Source: Flavobacterium rivuli WB 3.3-2 = DSM 21788
GTDB lineage: Bacteria; Bacteroidota; Bacteroidia; Flavobacteriales; Flavobacteriaceae
Assembly: GCF_000378485.1 (NCBI RefSeq)
Contig: NZ_KB899966.1
Coordinates: forward strand, 496,001-560,000
Direction: 5' to 3'
DNA length: 64,000 nucleotides
The notes beneath the pieces are model-generated. The model saw only the letters and a program-made list of their open reading frames with translations. It had not been told where the DNA came from and ran no database searches. Made by a program: the position numbers and the translations under genes. Positions 1 through 7,998 of the stretch are shown here, piece after piece (the first letter of the stretch is position 1; each line of letters opens with the position of its first letter).

Positions 1-221
1 ACAGGGACCAGTCTACCATAAAGGAATTTATTGTTAAAAATGAACCTAAATTTGAGGAAGCCAAACTGGCCCTTAAAGACTTAGTTGCTGTTTTTGCACG
101 CGACGGTCATAAAGCTATTAAAAATACCCGCCACCCACTTATGGGCGAAATGACTCCTGAAGAATGGGATATACTGCAATGGAAACATTTAGATTATCAT
201 TTAAAGCAGTTTGGGGTATAA
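1..221 (+). CDS. DUF1569 family protein, 3' end only
   Basis: The last 72 codons of a gene that begins left of the window are open, in the frame with codons starting at position 3, and end at TAA 219-221. The tail HPLMGEMTPEEW followed by KHLDYHLKQFGV matches the C-terminal signature of DUF1569 proteins, small DinB-like helical-bundle proteins of unknown function that are common in Bacteroidota. The histidines fit the putative metal site of that fold. The family call rests on this short tail. No terminator hairpin is evident before the next gene. Confidence 0.7.
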   Translation, partial: RDQSTIKEFIVKNEPKFEEAKLALKDLVAVFARDGHKAIKNTRHPLMGEMTPEEWDILQWKHLDYHLKQFGV

Positions 222-287
222 TTATTTGGTAATGAGCTCAATGGTTTATGCATATTTCTTATCTTTATAAGAACCAAACATGCTGCC

Positions 288-1334
288 ATGAAACGTTTTT
301 ACATTCTTATTTTTATGCTATCCCTGCCGTGCATGTGCTTTGCCCAAAAAAGCATTACAGGGAATGTAGTAAATGACGATCATAAAAATGACACACTGCT
401 ATTTAAAAAAGGCAATGTGTCTCAAGCTTATTATCAGTATAAAGATCTTTCAGCAGGCGTTAAAGACGGATCATTTAAACTTAACCACTTTGATTATCCT
501 CAACTATATTATATAGCCTGGGAAAGTGAGCGCGACAGCGTATCCTACTACATGGGAGAATATTTTCTTGAAAAAGATACAAAGAATCTTACTGTTGATA
601 CCCACTATACAGCCGCTAAAGGTGATGGCACTGCTTTTGAAGAGTATCAAAATAAGTTTTTGCCTTTTATGCTTAAAGGTACTGCCTATAAATTTGCAGA
701 CGAATTAATGCTTAATGATACGCCTTCTTTTATACAAAAGTTGAGTGCCTACACAAAGCAAAACCCTGATTCTTATTCTGCACTATGGCACCTAATAATT
801 TTGCTCAGCGAAAAAGGCTATGGCAATGAATATGAAACCATTGCGGCACAGTTTAGTAAAACTTTAAAAAAATCGAAACCGTGGCAGGTATTAAATACCG
901 AACTTAAACAGATCGTTATTCGGGACGGGAAAAAATTTCCGGAGATTACCCTTCAGGATGTTAACCTAAAACCTGCCAAAGTACAGCCAAAAGCTAAATA
1001 TACACTGGTAGATTTTTGGTGGAGCCGCTGCAAACCCTGCCTTGAACAAGTACCACATCTTAAAAAACTGTACAGTCAGTATAATAAAAGTGGTTTCGAT
1101 ATTATTGGCATTGCTGCCGATAACACTACACAGACAGACCTTTGGAAAAAACGAATTACAGATAACGAAATGCCCTGGAAAAATTACCTTGATGAAAATA
1201 AGGAGTTTACCTTTAGCCAAATGATTTTTTCTTTTCCTACCAACTATCTGTTAGACGAAAATAATGTGGTGATAAGAAAGAATATAAGCCCTGAAGAATT
1301 GGAGTTATTTTTAAAAGAAAATCTGCAGGTATAA
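288..1334 (+). CDS. TlpA/ResA-like thioredoxin-fold protein, exported
   Basis: A 348-residue exported protein. It has an N-terminal signal peptide (about 19 residues ending CMCFAQ), a middle region of about 200 residues like the DUF4369-type N-terminal domains of Bacteroidota TlpA proteins, and a C-terminal thioredoxin fold from about residue 225. The redox motif is CKPC (C248 and C251) within VDFWWSRCKPC. A cis-proline loop (FSFPTNYLLD) follows, as expected for TlpA/ResA. Such proteins act as periplasmic thiol-disulfide reductases, for example in cytochrome c maturation or oxidative stress. The substrate is unknown here. It has no obvious operon partner: trmD begins 115 bases downstream behind its own promoter. 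Confidence 0.85.
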   Translation: MKRFYILIFMLSLPCMCFAQKSITGNVVNDDHKNDTLLFKKGNVSQAYYQYKDLSAGVKDGSFKLNHFDYPQLYYIAWESERDSVSYYMGEYFLEKDTKNLTVDTHYTAAKGDGTAFEEYQNKFLPFMLKGTAYKFADELMLNDTPSFIQKLSAYTKQNPDSYSALWHLIILLSEKGYGNEYETIAAQFSKTLKKSKPWQVLNTELKQIVIRDGKKFPEITLQDVNLKPAKVQPKAKYTLVDFWWSRCKPCLEQVPHLKKLYSQYNKSGFDIIGIAADNTTQTDLWKKRITDNEMPWKNYLDENKEFTFSQMIFSFPTNYLLDENNVVIRKNISPEELELFLKENLQV

Positions 1335-1406
1335 AGCAACCTGTGTTTACAATAACATGGTTTCTTACGCACCTTAATACTGCCAGTATACTGCCGTTTT
1401 GTTAAA

Positions 1407-1422
1407 TAACTTTGTAACTTTG
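1407..1422 (+). promoter_or_regulatory. Tandem Bacteroidota -7 boxes upstream of trmD
   Basis: TAACTTTG occurs twice back to back at 1407-1414 and 1415-1422, matching the TAnnTTTG -7 consensus of Bacteroidota primary sigma promoters. TTTTG at 1397-1401 could be part of a -33 element but sits close. The trmD start lies 28 bases downstream. Confidence 0.5.
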
Positions 1423-1449
1423 CGCCTTTACAATTATGATACTTAAAAA

Positions 1450-2124
1450 ATGCGCATAGACATCATTACCGTTTTACCCGAATTATTAAGAAGCCCCTTT
1501 GAAGCCTCTATACTTAAGCGTGCCCAGGATAAAGGTATTGTTCAGGTACACGTACACAACCTTAGGGACTACAGCACTAACAAACATAAAAATGTAGACG
1601 ACTACCAGTTTGGCGGTGGTGCAGGCATGGTAATGATGATAGAGCCTATAGATACTATAATAAGCAAACTTAAGGCAGAGCGCGACTATGACGAGGTTAT
1701 TTACATGAGCCCCGATGGCGAAACTCTTAACCAACGCATGGCCAACAGCATGTCGTTACTGCAAAATATAATTATTTTGTGTGGGCATTATAAAGGTGTA
1801 GACCAGCGTGTGCGCGACCAGTTTATAACCAAAGAAATCTCTATAGGCGATTATGTACTGAGTGGTGGCGAACTTGCCGCTGCCGTAGTAGCAGATTCTA
1901 TTATACGACTTATTCCGGGTGTACTGAGCAATGAAACATCGGCCCTGACCGATAGTTTTCAGGATAACCTGCTTGCCCCGCCTGTATATACCCGCCCTGC
2001 CGACTATAAAGGCTGGAAAGTACCGGATATTTTATTAAGTGGCAACTTTGCCAACATTGACAGATGGCGCGAAGACCAGGCTATGGAACATACTAAAACA
2101 CGCAGGCCTGATTTATTGGAGTAA
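1450..2124 (+). CDS. trmD: tRNA (guanine-N1-)-methyltransferase
   Basis: TrmD methylates N1 of G37 in tRNAs that read CNN codons, using S-adenosylmethionine, and so prevents +1 frameshifting. The protein has 224 residues, near the usual 225-250. The N-terminus [13 protein letters not shown] is typical of the family. The deep-trefoil-knot SAM-binding motifs are visible: [13 protein letters not shown] and [15 protein letters not shown]. The C-terminal helical domain ends with the conserved [10 protein letters not shown]. In many bacteria trmD sits in the rpsP-rimM-trmD-rplS operon; here none of those neighbours is present and it appears monocistronic, with tandem -7 boxes just upstream. Confidence 0.97.
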   Translation: MRIDIITVLPELLRSPFEASILKRAQDKGIVQVHVHNLRDYSTNKHKNVDDYQFGGGAGMVMMIEPIDTIISKLKAERDYDEVIYMSPDGETLNQRMANSMSLLQNIIILCGHYKGVDQRVRDQFITKEISIGDYVLSGGELAAAVVADSIIRLIPGVLSNETSALTDSFQDNLLAPPVYTRPADYKGWKVPDILLSGNFANIDRWREDQAMEHTKTRRPDLLE

Positions 2125-2142
2125 GTTTGTTATATTACCAAT

Positions 2143-2691
2143 ATGATATATTCAGAAATTAACAACAACAATATCCTTCTCGAACTAAGGGTGGCACCTG
2201 TATATATATTGTATAGAGTTTTGATATTGCTATTGGCACTATTGTGTACAATATTATCTATTGGTATCTTATTTTTAGGAAACGCAAATCTTTTAGGCCG
2301 GATATTAGTTGCTGTTGCTTTAGGTTTCTTTGTTGCTTTCCTGTTTAAATCGTTATTATGGAATACGTATGGCAAAGAAGTATATGAAATAAGCAAAAGT
2401 GAGTTTACATCATATAACGACTACGGCTGGTATAAAGACAAAAAAAAGACAATACCGTTACCTCAGAATTTTGAGCTCTTTTACATAGATACAGAATTTC
2501 AGAATACAACCCTACCCCTCAATGATTTAATCCAACTTCACCATAAGCGGGACTATAAACTCGTTTTTTCTGTAGATGGTACATTGCGTGAATCTGTTGT
2601 AGAACACAAAGAACAGGATATTAAACAATTCCTTATGCTTTTACCCGAATTTAGAAAAATATATCAGCCTGTAAATCTTACACCTGTATAA
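2143..2691 (+). CDS. Hypothetical protein with two N-terminal membrane segments
   Basis: A 182-residue protein that I cannot assign to a named family. Two hydrophobic helices lie at about residues 20-46 and 50-70, followed by a soluble domain of about 110 residues. The soluble part (WNTYGKEVYEISKSEF, then FELFYIDTEF) resembles the PH-like or YcxB-like beta-rich cytoplasmic domains that follow two transmembrane helices in small Bacteroidota proteins, but the resemblance is weak. The gene starts 18 bases after trmD stops, so it may be cotranscribed with it, although its base composition is more AT-rich. Function unknown. Confidence 0.65.
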   Translation: MIYSEINNNNILLELRVAPVYILYRVLILLLALLCTILSIGILFLGNANLLGRILVAVALGFFVAFLFKSLLWNTYGKEVYEISKSEFTSYNDYGWYKDKKKTIPLPQNFELFYIDTEFQNTTLPLNDLIQLHHKRDYKLVFSVDGTLRESVVEHKEQDIKQFLMLLPEFRKIYQPVNLTPV

Positions 2692-2708
2692 TATTTTTCT
2701 ATCAGCAA

Positions 2709-2731
2709 CATGAAACTTTAAACTTTAAACC
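2709..2731. repeat. Short AT-rich intergenic motif, second copy near 54.74 kb
   Basis: The gap between two convergent genes contains TGAAACTTTAAACTTTAAAC. The same string, apart from its ends, occurs at 54743-54761 just before the HMA-AraC gene. Copies in unrelated gaps suggest a dispersed intergenic repeat, not a gene-specific site. Confidence 0.4.
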
Positions 2732-2738
2732 TAAATAC

Positions 2739-3764
2739 CTAAAACGTCATTTTCTGGAACGCTTCCAACACATAATTGTGCATTACCTCTTTATAATCTA
2801 AATGGGTAACAATGCGCAGTTTGCCTTTACCAAGAGAGCTTATAAAAATACTCTTTTGCTTTAATTTTTCAATCAGGGCGGTTTCGCTGTATTGTGGTTT
2901 TAAAGAAAATATAAGAATATTAGTCTCTACAGGCTCTACCTTTTCTATCCACGGCAATTGCTGAAGGAAACCTCCCAGCTGGCGTGCCCTGCGGTGGTCT
3001 TCTTCAAGCCGGCCTACGTTATTTTGCAAAGCATACAGTCCCGCAGCGGCTAAATAGCCCGCCTGGCGCATACCTCCGCCAAACACCTTACGAATGCGCA
3101 ATGCCTTTTTAATATCGTCATGGCTACCCATAAGCACAGAGCCTACCGGAGCACCTAACCCTTTAGACAGGCAGACCGAAATAGTATCGAACATTTGCCC
3201 AAACTGTTTGGGGTGTTGTTTGCGTGCCACAAGGGCATTCCATATACGCGCTCCATCAAGGTGAAATTTTAATTTATTCTTGGTGCAAACGTCTTTTATT
3301 TCTACAAGGTTGGGCAGGTCATAGCAGGCACCTCCACCTTTATTGGTCGTGTTCTCTATAGTTACCAGTGTGGTAAGCGGGCTGTGGTAAAAATCGGGAG
3401 GGTTAATAGCCTCTACAATCTGGTTAGCCGTGATCATACCACGATGGCCATCGATCAAACGGCAGGAAACGCCACTGTTAAACGCGGCACCGCCACCTTC
3501 ATAATTATAAACATGTGCCCATTTATCGCATATCATTTCATCGCCCGGCTGGGTATGCAGTTTTATGGCAGTCTGGTTAGCCATTGTGCCACTTGGAAAA
3601 AATAAAGCCGCCTCCATACCAAAGAGCCCTGCAAGGGTTTCCTCAAGTTCTATAACCGTAGGGTCCTGTTTATAAACATCATCGCCCACCTGCGCCCTAA
3701 ACATGTGCTGCAGCATTTCGTGGCTGGGCTTGGTAACTGTATCGCTAATTAAATTAATTTCCAT
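2739..3764 (-). CDS. ltaE: Low-specificity L-threonine aldolase
   Basis: A PLP-dependent fold-type I enzyme that cleaves L-threonine and L-allo-threonine to glycine and acetaldehyde. It has 341 residues, the usual length (330-350). The N-terminal INLISDTVTKPSHEM is the family signature. The PLP lysine is in the motif CLSKGLGAPVGS, preceded by the conserved FHLDGARIWNA stretch that supplies the Asp contacting the PLP pyridine nitrogen. It is read leftward, divergent from prfB with 56 bases between the two start codons, so the promoters lie back to back. No hairpin terminator was seen at its 3' end, only a short AT-rich motif found again near 54.7 kb. Confidence 0.93.
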   Translation of the reverse strand: MEINLISDTVTKPSHEMLQHMFRAQVGDDVYKQDPTVIELEETLAGLFGMEAALFFPSGTMANQTAIKLHTQPGDEMICDKWAHVYNYEGGGAAFNSGVSCRLIDGHRGMITANQIVEAINPPDFYHSPLTTLVTIENTTNKGGGACYDLPNLVEIKDVCTKNKLKFHLDGARIWNALVARKQHPKQFGQMFDTISVCLSKGLGAPVGSVLMGSHDDIKKALRIRKVFGGGMRQAGYLAAAGLYALQNNVGRLEEDHRRARQLGGFLQQLPWIEKVEPVETNILIFSLKPQYSETALIEKLKQKSIFISSLGKGKLRIVTHLDYKEVMHNYVLEAFQKMTF

Positions 3765-3783
3765 ATAATTGAAAAGTATAGCT

Positions 3784-3791
3784 TATTTTTG
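3784..3791 (+). promoter_or_regulatory. Candidate -7 box for prfB
   Basis: TATTTTTG matches the Bacteroidota TAnnTTTG consensus and lies 29 bases upstream of the prfB ATG at 3821. No clear -33 TTG is visible at the best spacing. Confidence 0.4.
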
Positions 3792-3820
3792 CCTTAAGCT
3801 AATACAAAACTACATTATTT

Positions 3821-4919
3821 ATGACAAATACCGAACAAATAAAAGGTATTATAGAGCGCCTCGGAGCACTAAGGAGGTATCTTTGACATTGACAGGAAGT
3901 TAATAGAAATATCTAACGAGGAAGAAAAAACCTATGCGCCTGATTTCTGGAACAATGCAAAGGAAGCCGAACTGATAATGCAAAACCTGCGAAGCAAAAA
4001 AAAGTGGGTTGAAGGTTATGAGAAAGGCATTGCAATGGCCGAAGAGCTACAGGTACTTTACGAATTTTACAAAGAAGGCGATGTTAGTGAGGAAGAACTG
4101 GAAAACCAGAACAAACTTACCATTGCCCATATAGAAAACCTTGAGTTTAAGAACATGTTATCGGACGAAGGCGACAGCCTGAGCGCCGTAGTACAAATAA
4201 CGGCCGGTGCCGGCGGTACCGAAAGTTGCGACTGGGCAGCCATGCTTATGCGCATGTACATGATGTGGGGCGAAAAAGAAGGCTATAAAATAAAGGAACT
4301 TAACTTTCAGGCGGGTGAGGTTGCCGGTATTAAAACCGTAACCTTAGAGTTTGAGGGCGATTACTCTTTTGGCTACCTTAAGGGTGAGAACGGCGTGCAC
4401 AGGCTGGTACGCATTTCGCCATTTGACAGTAACGGTAAGCGCCATACATCATTTGCATCGGTATATGTGTACCCACTTGCTGATGATACGATACAAATAG
4501 ATATTAGCCCTGCCGATATTTCGTGGGAAACCATGCGAAGCAGCGGTGCAGGTGGGCAGAATGTTAATAAGGTAGAGACTGCCGTAAGGCTTCGCCACCA
4601 CCCTACCGGGATTATTATTGAAAACTCTGAAACGCGTTCGCAGCTTGACAATAAGACCAAGGCCATGCAACTCTTAAAATCGCAGTTGTATGAAATTGAG
4701 CTTAAAAAACGCCAGGCGGTACGCGACGAAATTGAAGCTAACAAAATGAAAATTGAGTGGGGATCGCAAATACGTAACTATGTAATGCACCCCTATAAAC
4801 TGGCCAAAGACGTTCGCACACAGCATGAAACCAGTGATGTTGAAGGTGTTATGAACGGCCACATCGACGAATTCCTGAAAGCGTACCTCATGATGATGGG
4901 ACAAAAAACGGAGGAGTAG
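3821..4919 (+). CDS. prfB: Peptide chain release factor 2, expressed by programmed +1 frameshift
   Basis: RF2 reads UGA and UAA stop codons and triggers peptide release. Frame 1 runs from ATG 3821 for 21 codons to an in-frame TGA at 3884-3886. Skipping T3884 restores the frame (GAC at 3885), which runs to TAG 4917-4919 and gives 365 residues, the same length as E. coli RF2. The slip site is CTT TGA C, preceded by AGGAGG at 3872-3877: the classic autoregulatory recoding signal, in which scarce RF2 favours frameshifting. The protein carries the stop-reading tripeptide SPF (in [11 protein letters not shown]) and the peptidyl-release GGQ loop ([12 protein letters not shown]). A start at 3978, which a simple ORF search would suggest, would drop domain 1. 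This reading is secure. Confidence 0.97.
3872..3886 (+). promoter_or_regulatory. prfB +1 recoding signal (internal Shine-Dalgarno plus CUU UGA C)
   Basis: AGGAGG (3872-3877), then TAT, then CTT TGA C. The internal Shine-Dalgarno pairs with 16S rRNA and pushes the ribosome one base forward on the slippery CUU while RF2 competes for UGA. Bacteroidota seldom use Shine-Dalgarno pairing for initiation, so its retention here is notable. Confidence 0.95.
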
Positions 4920-4942
4920 TTTTTTTAAAATGTTTTATAGGG

Positions 4943-4972
4943 AAACCTGTGGCTGAGAAGTTGCAGGTTTTT
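4943..4972 (+). terminator. Rho-independent terminator of prfB
   Basis: AAACCTG (4943-4949) pairs with CAGGTTT (4964-4970), with a loop of about 14 bases and a short T run. The same stem core recurs in the terminators at 5804 and 43538. Confidence 0.6.
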
Positions 4973-5007
4973 ATGTAAGATTGTGACAGCAAATAAGCCA
5001 AATAAAC

Positions 5008-5565
5008 ATGCGAGATTTAATTAATGACTCATACAATTTTGAAAAGATTGACAGTAAACCCAATAAAACAAAATATGAGTTTTTAAGCATTGGCAATAAG
5101 AAGATTCCAAAGAGAGTATCAATTACAAAATATCCACAACCTGGACTTGAACAATATTACAACTTAGGATTTGGAAATATATTTATTGTAGATGGGTTTG
5201 AAAGTATTTCTGACATGTCGCGGGATAATAATTCTGATACCGATAAAGTTTTGAAAACTGTACTTACCTGTACACTTGATTTTCTATCTGAAAATCAAGA
5301 TGCAATAATTACATTTTTTGGCAATACTGCAGCCAAGCATCGGATGTACAAAACACAATTGAATAAAAATCTTGAAGCAATAAATACATTTTTTATTGTG
5401 AAGGGAGCTGTTCTGAAAGACATATATTTTTTAGAAGACGATGAAGGAAGAAAATATCCTTCTCATGATATAGATATAGACAATATTGTATATGAAATAT
5501 ATAATATGAGAAACAGCCCTCTATACAATTTCATAACTTTTGAATTAAAGACAGAATTAAAATAA
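5008..5565 (+). CDS. DUF6934-like hypothetical protein
   Basis: A 185-residue soluble protein rich in Lys, Asn and Ile, encoded by DNA clearly more AT-rich than its neighbours. The core FFGNTAAKHRMYKTQLNKNLEAI resembles the conserved (G)-S/N-T-x-A-R-x-x-x-Y-x-x-x-(I/L)-N-K-N signature of DUF6934 proteins, which are widespread, patchily distributed and functionally uncharacterised in Bacteroidota. The family call comes from memory of that pattern and is moderately confident. A 61-codon gene follows after 33 bases. The composition and the decayed ORF beyond suggest an accessory insertion between prfB and the DUF6495 gene. A toxin-antitoxin or immunity role is possible, but nothing in the sequence proves it. 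Confidence 0.6.
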   Translation: MRDLINDSYNFEKIDSKPNKTKYEFLSIGNKKIPKRVSITKYPQPGLEQYYNLGFGNIFIVDGFESISDMSRDNNSDTDKVLKTVLTCTLDFLSENQDAIITFFGNTAAKHRMYKTQLNKNLEAINTFFIVKGAVLKDIYFLEDDEGRKYPSHDIDIDNIVYEIYNMRNSPLYNFITFELKTELK

Positions 5566-5598
5566 TTTTTGTAATTTTACATTGAAAAAGAAATTGTT

Positions 5599-5784
5599 AT
5601 GAGTAATACATTGAAAAAAATTCTTGAGCAATCTGGAAAAAAAACTAAGATTCACTTTGAAGGCAAAGAGAATAGAATTGCTTTTGATGAAAATTTTGAA
5701 AAAGGCAAAATGGATTTAGCAGCTAAATTCATTGGTAACGAGAAAAACTCAAAAGCTCTTGCTGCTAAGTTAGCTGGTAAATAA
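5599..5784 (+). CDS. Small basic hypothetical protein, partner of the DUF6934-like gene
   Basis: A 61-residue Lys-rich protein (start MSNTLKKILEQSGKKTKIHF), predicted mostly soluble with an Ala/Lys-rich helical C-terminus. I do not recognise a family. It lies 33 bases after the DUF6934-like gene on the same strand, shares its AT-rich composition, and is followed 19 bases later by a good terminator hairpin, so the two probably form one transcript. The ATG is preceded by an A-rich leader, typical of Flavobacterium starts. Confidence 0.6.
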   Translation: MSNTLKKILEQSGKKTKIHFEGKENRIAFDENFEKGKMDLAAKFIGNEKNSKALAAKLAGK

Positions 5785-5803
5785 ATTTTTCAACATATAT
5801 ATG

Positions 5804-5840
5804 AAACCTGCAAGGCTAAAAAGTGTTGCAGGTTTTTTTT
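5804..5840 (+). terminator. Rho-independent terminator after the DUF6934-like operon
   Basis: A perfect 10-bp stem, AAACCTGCAA (5804-5813) with TTGCAGGTTT (5826-5835), a 12-base loop and a run of eight Ts. Confidence 0.85.
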
Positions 5841-5857
5841 ATGTATTGTAAGGTAAT

Positions 5858-6085
5858 ATGACAGAAAAGGCCGTATAAAATGAGCTTGAAGATATCCTTT
5901 CCATCTTTCATGATGGCGGAATTGTTAAGTATGATGGCGATTTGAATTTATTATAACTTACTGTAGAATGTGGTTATCTCGCTGAAAAGATCAATCCTTA
6001 TTATATAAACTTTTATATACGATTACAGAGAGTTAATATTCTAAATTTTACAACCTGTCCTAATACTTTACACCTGCCTGTTGAA
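5858..6085 (+). pseudogene. Decayed ORF with two in-frame TAA codons
   Basis: From ATG 5858 one frame reads as plausible protein (ELEDILSIFHDGGIVKYDGD, then VECGYLAEKINPYYINFYIR) apart from TAA at 5876-5878 and TAA at 5954-5956. The frame stays open to about 6143, running into the 3' end of the opposite gene, so the original C-terminus is probably lost. Composition is AT-rich like the two genes before it. I recognise no named family. It is most simply the remnant of a small accessory gene that arrived with, or next to, the DUF6934-like pair. Confidence 0.5.
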
Positions 6086-6095
6086 ATAACAAAAT

Positions 6096-6563
6096 CTAAA
6101 ACATATCCTCAAGCTGCTTATATAAATCACCTTCGCTTAGTATAGCGCCTTGCTCTATAAGGCTAAACACATCACCGTTACGGTCTTCGCTAAAATCTTT
6201 AGTGCCGCGGTTTATTTGTACCTCATCGCTAAAAATATTCTCATTAAGCCATTGCAGGCCACCTTCGGTTAAAAAATCGGCATGGGCAGTATGGGCATGT
6301 ATTACAATACTTTCCATATTCTCGCGGCCAAGTTTAAATAAAAAGATGTGGTTTTTAGAGTAGTGCTCCAGCCATTCGGCTTTATCTGTAACAGCTTCCC
6401 ATATCAGGTCAGAAAAAACATCCAGTTGCTCTTCAGCCCTTTCCGGCTGCTGCTCTTTAAGTTCATCCCATTGCTGTTTATCTATAGATTGAGAGGCAAG
6501 AAAACGTATAAATTCCGGGTGTAGTTCTTCAAGCTGTTCTTTGGTAAGGCGGGTATATTTCAT
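6096..6563 (-). CDS. DUF6495 family protein
   Basis: A 155-residue acidic cytoplasmic protein conserved across Flavobacteriia and of unknown function. The N-terminus MKYTRLTKEQLEELHPEFI, the segment DVFSDLIWEAV and the C-terminal DRNGDVFSLIEQGAIL are typical of DUF6495. A longer frame extends upstream to 6632, but its first 23 residues (MHQRTLTNLRNRNF...) are low-quality coding and the family begins at MKYTRL, so the start is taken at 6563. It shares the intergenic gap with a strong bidirectional hairpin that ends the ribosomal protein operon upstream. Confidence 0.8.
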   Translation of the reverse strand: MKYTRLTKEQLEELHPEFIRFLASQSIDKQQWDELKEQQPERAEEQLDVFSDLIWEAVTDKAEWLEHYSKNHIFLFKLGRENMESIVIHAHTAHADFLTEGGLQWLNENIFSDEVQINRGTKDFSEDRNGDVFSLIEQGAILSEGDLYKQLEDMF

Positions 6564-6672
6564 AGCGTTAAGTTTTTTAGACAAAGGCACAAAGTTACGA
6601 TTCCTTAAATTAGTCAGTGTACGTTGATGCAATTAAGCGCGTACACATTTAAGTAGTGTCTTTATTAAAAGC

Positions 6673-6702
6673 AAGAAGCCTTCCGGTTAGGGAAGGCTTC
6701 TT
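6673..6702 (-). terminator. Terminator of the rpsF-rpsR-rplI operon
   Basis: A perfect 12-bp stem, AAGAAGCCTTCC (6673-6684) with GGAAGGCTTCTT (6691-6702), and a 6-base loop. Read on the minus strand it is followed by GCTTTTAATAAA. It sits 22 bases beyond the rplI stop. Confidence 0.85.
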
Positions 6703-6723
6703 ATATACAAATTAATCCGAAGA

Positions 6724-7170
6724 TTAGTTTTCCTGCTCAGCAAGGATTTCGTAAGGAAGGTCTACGATTACATCTCTGTGTAGCCTGATGCTTGCAGAGT
6801 ATTTACCGGTACGTTTAACGATACCGCTTGTAATGAATTTCCTGTCTATAGATTGTCCTTCTTTTTCTAAAGCAGTTACGATATCTGCATTGGTTACAGA
6901 ACCAAATAGTTTTTCGCCACCTGCTTTAGCAGTAATTTTAATATCAAGTGCTTTAAGAGCTTCTGCTGTTGCTTTAGCTTCGTTAACCACTTTTTGCTCT
7001 TTAAAAGCCCTTTGTTTAAGGTTTTCAGCTAATATTTTTTTAGCTGTAGGAGTTGCCATATGAGCAAACCCTTGTGGGATTAAAAAGTTACGGCCGTAAC
7101 CTGCTTTTACAGTTACAACATCGTCTTTAAAACCTAAATTTTGTACGTCTTGTTTAAGTATAAGTTCCAT
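6724..7170 (-). CDS. rplI: 50S ribosomal protein L9 (bL9)
   Basis: bL9 binds domain V of 23S rRNA near the L1 stalk and helps keep the reading frame. The protein has 148 residues, the normal length. The N-terminal domain starts MELILKQDVQNLGFKDDVVTVKAGYG and contains the signature GRNFLIPQGFA. A long connecting helix (about residues 40-75) and the C-terminal domain follow. It is the last gene of the rpsF-rpsR-rplI operon, 15 bases after rpsR. Confidence 0.98.
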   Translation of the reverse strand: MELILKQDVQNLGFKDDVVTVKAGYGRNFLIPQGFAHMATPTAKKILAENLKQRAFKEQKVVNEAKATAEALKALDIKITAKAGGEKLFGSVTNADIVTALEKEGQSIDRKFITSGIVKRTGKYSASIRLHRDVIVDLPYEILAEQEN

Positions 7171-7185
7171 AATACTGCTTCTTTT

Positions 7186-7482
7186 TTATTTTAATAAATC
7201 GGCCACATATGGCATTAATGCTAAATGACGTGCCCTTTTTACAGCTACAGATACTTTTCTTTGGTATTTTAAAGAAGTACCGGTTAAACGACGAGGAAGG
7301 ATTTTACCTTGCTCGTTAACAAATTTTAATAAAAAGTCAGGATCTTTGTAATCTACATATTTGATACCTGATTTTTTGAAACGGCAATACTTTTTAGTCT
7401 TGTTCGTCTCTATATTCAATGGCGTAAGATATCTGATATCCCCGTCTTTTTTGCCTTTAGCTGACTGCTCTATTGTTGACAT
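7186..7482 (-). CDS. rpsR: 30S ribosomal protein S18 (bS18)
   Basis: bS18 forms a heterodimer with bS6 on the platform of the 30S subunit. It has 98 residues, longer than the E. coli protein (75) because of an N-terminal extension typical of Bacteroidota. The core includes [20 protein letters not shown] and the motif [32 protein letters not shown]. It lies 2 bases after rpsF, implying translational coupling. In Flavobacterium johnsoniae ribosome structures bS18, bS6 and bS21 help hide the anti-Shine-Dalgarno sequence, which is relevant to the prfB recoding site in this window. Confidence 0.98.
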   Translation of the reverse strand: MSTIEQSAKGKKDGDIRYLTPLNIETNKTKKYCRFKKSGIKYVDYKDPDFLLKFVNEQGKILPRRLTGTSLKYQRKVSVAVKRARHLALMPYVADLLK

Positions 7483-7484
7483 AA

Positions 7485-7826
7485 TTAGTTTGCTTTAGAT
7501 TTTAGTTTTTCTCTTCTTCTCTCTGCCCAAGAAATTGCGTGTTTGTCAAGGCTTACGGTTAAGAAACGCATAACCCTTTCGTCACGGCGAAATTCAGTTT
7601 CAAAACCGATAAGTACATCAGCAGGAGCGTTGAATTCGAATAATGTGTAAAATCCGCTTTTTTTGTTCTGGATCTCATAAGCCAGTTTTTTAAGTCCCCA
7701 ATCTTCTTTAGATACAAAGCTTGCACCTTTAGCAGTTAGGTAATCTTCAAACTTACTTACTGTTTCCTTTACCTGGGCTTCAGATAAAACGGGATTCAAG
7801 ATGAAAACAGTTTCATAGTGATTCAT
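7485..7826 (-). CDS. rpsF: 30S ribosomal protein S6 (bS6)
   Basis: bS6 pairs with bS18 on the 30S platform. It has 113 residues with the family start [21 protein letters not shown] and the conserved [23 protein letters not shown]. It is the first gene of the operon, with a very good Bacteroidota promoter 35-64 bases upstream of its start. The ATG is preceded by an A/T-rich leader without a Shine-Dalgarno sequence. Confidence 0.98.
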   Translation of the reverse strand: MNHYETVFILNPVLSEAQVKETVSKFEDYLTAKGASFVSKEDWGLKKLAYEIQNKKSGFYTLFEFNAPADVLIGFETEFRRDERVMRFLTVSLDKHAISWAERRREKLKSKAN

Positions 7827-7860
7827 AATAATAAATATTTATTTGTTATAAAATTGGGTG

Positions 7861-7890
7861 CAAAGATAATTATTTTTATTTACTGTACAA
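7861..7890 (-). promoter_or_regulatory. Promoter of the rpsF operon
   Basis: On the minus strand: TTG (7890-7888), a 19-base spacer, then TATCTTTG (7868-7861). This matches the Bacteroidota TTG-N17-23-TAnnTTTG promoter. The clearest promoter in the window. Confidence 0.8.
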
Positions 7891-7998
7891 CCCCTATTTT
7901 TGTTATTTCACCGATTATAAAAACCTTTTTTTCTTTATATTTGTAATCAGTCCAAAAAAACAAACATACATCCTAAACTTTACAAATAGAAATTGCAA

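Noticed and set aside
3978..4919. Release factor 2 starting at the internal ATG 3978
   Set aside because: The upstream frame with the CTT TGA C recoding site extends the protein to the standard 365 residues; the internal start would remove domain 1.
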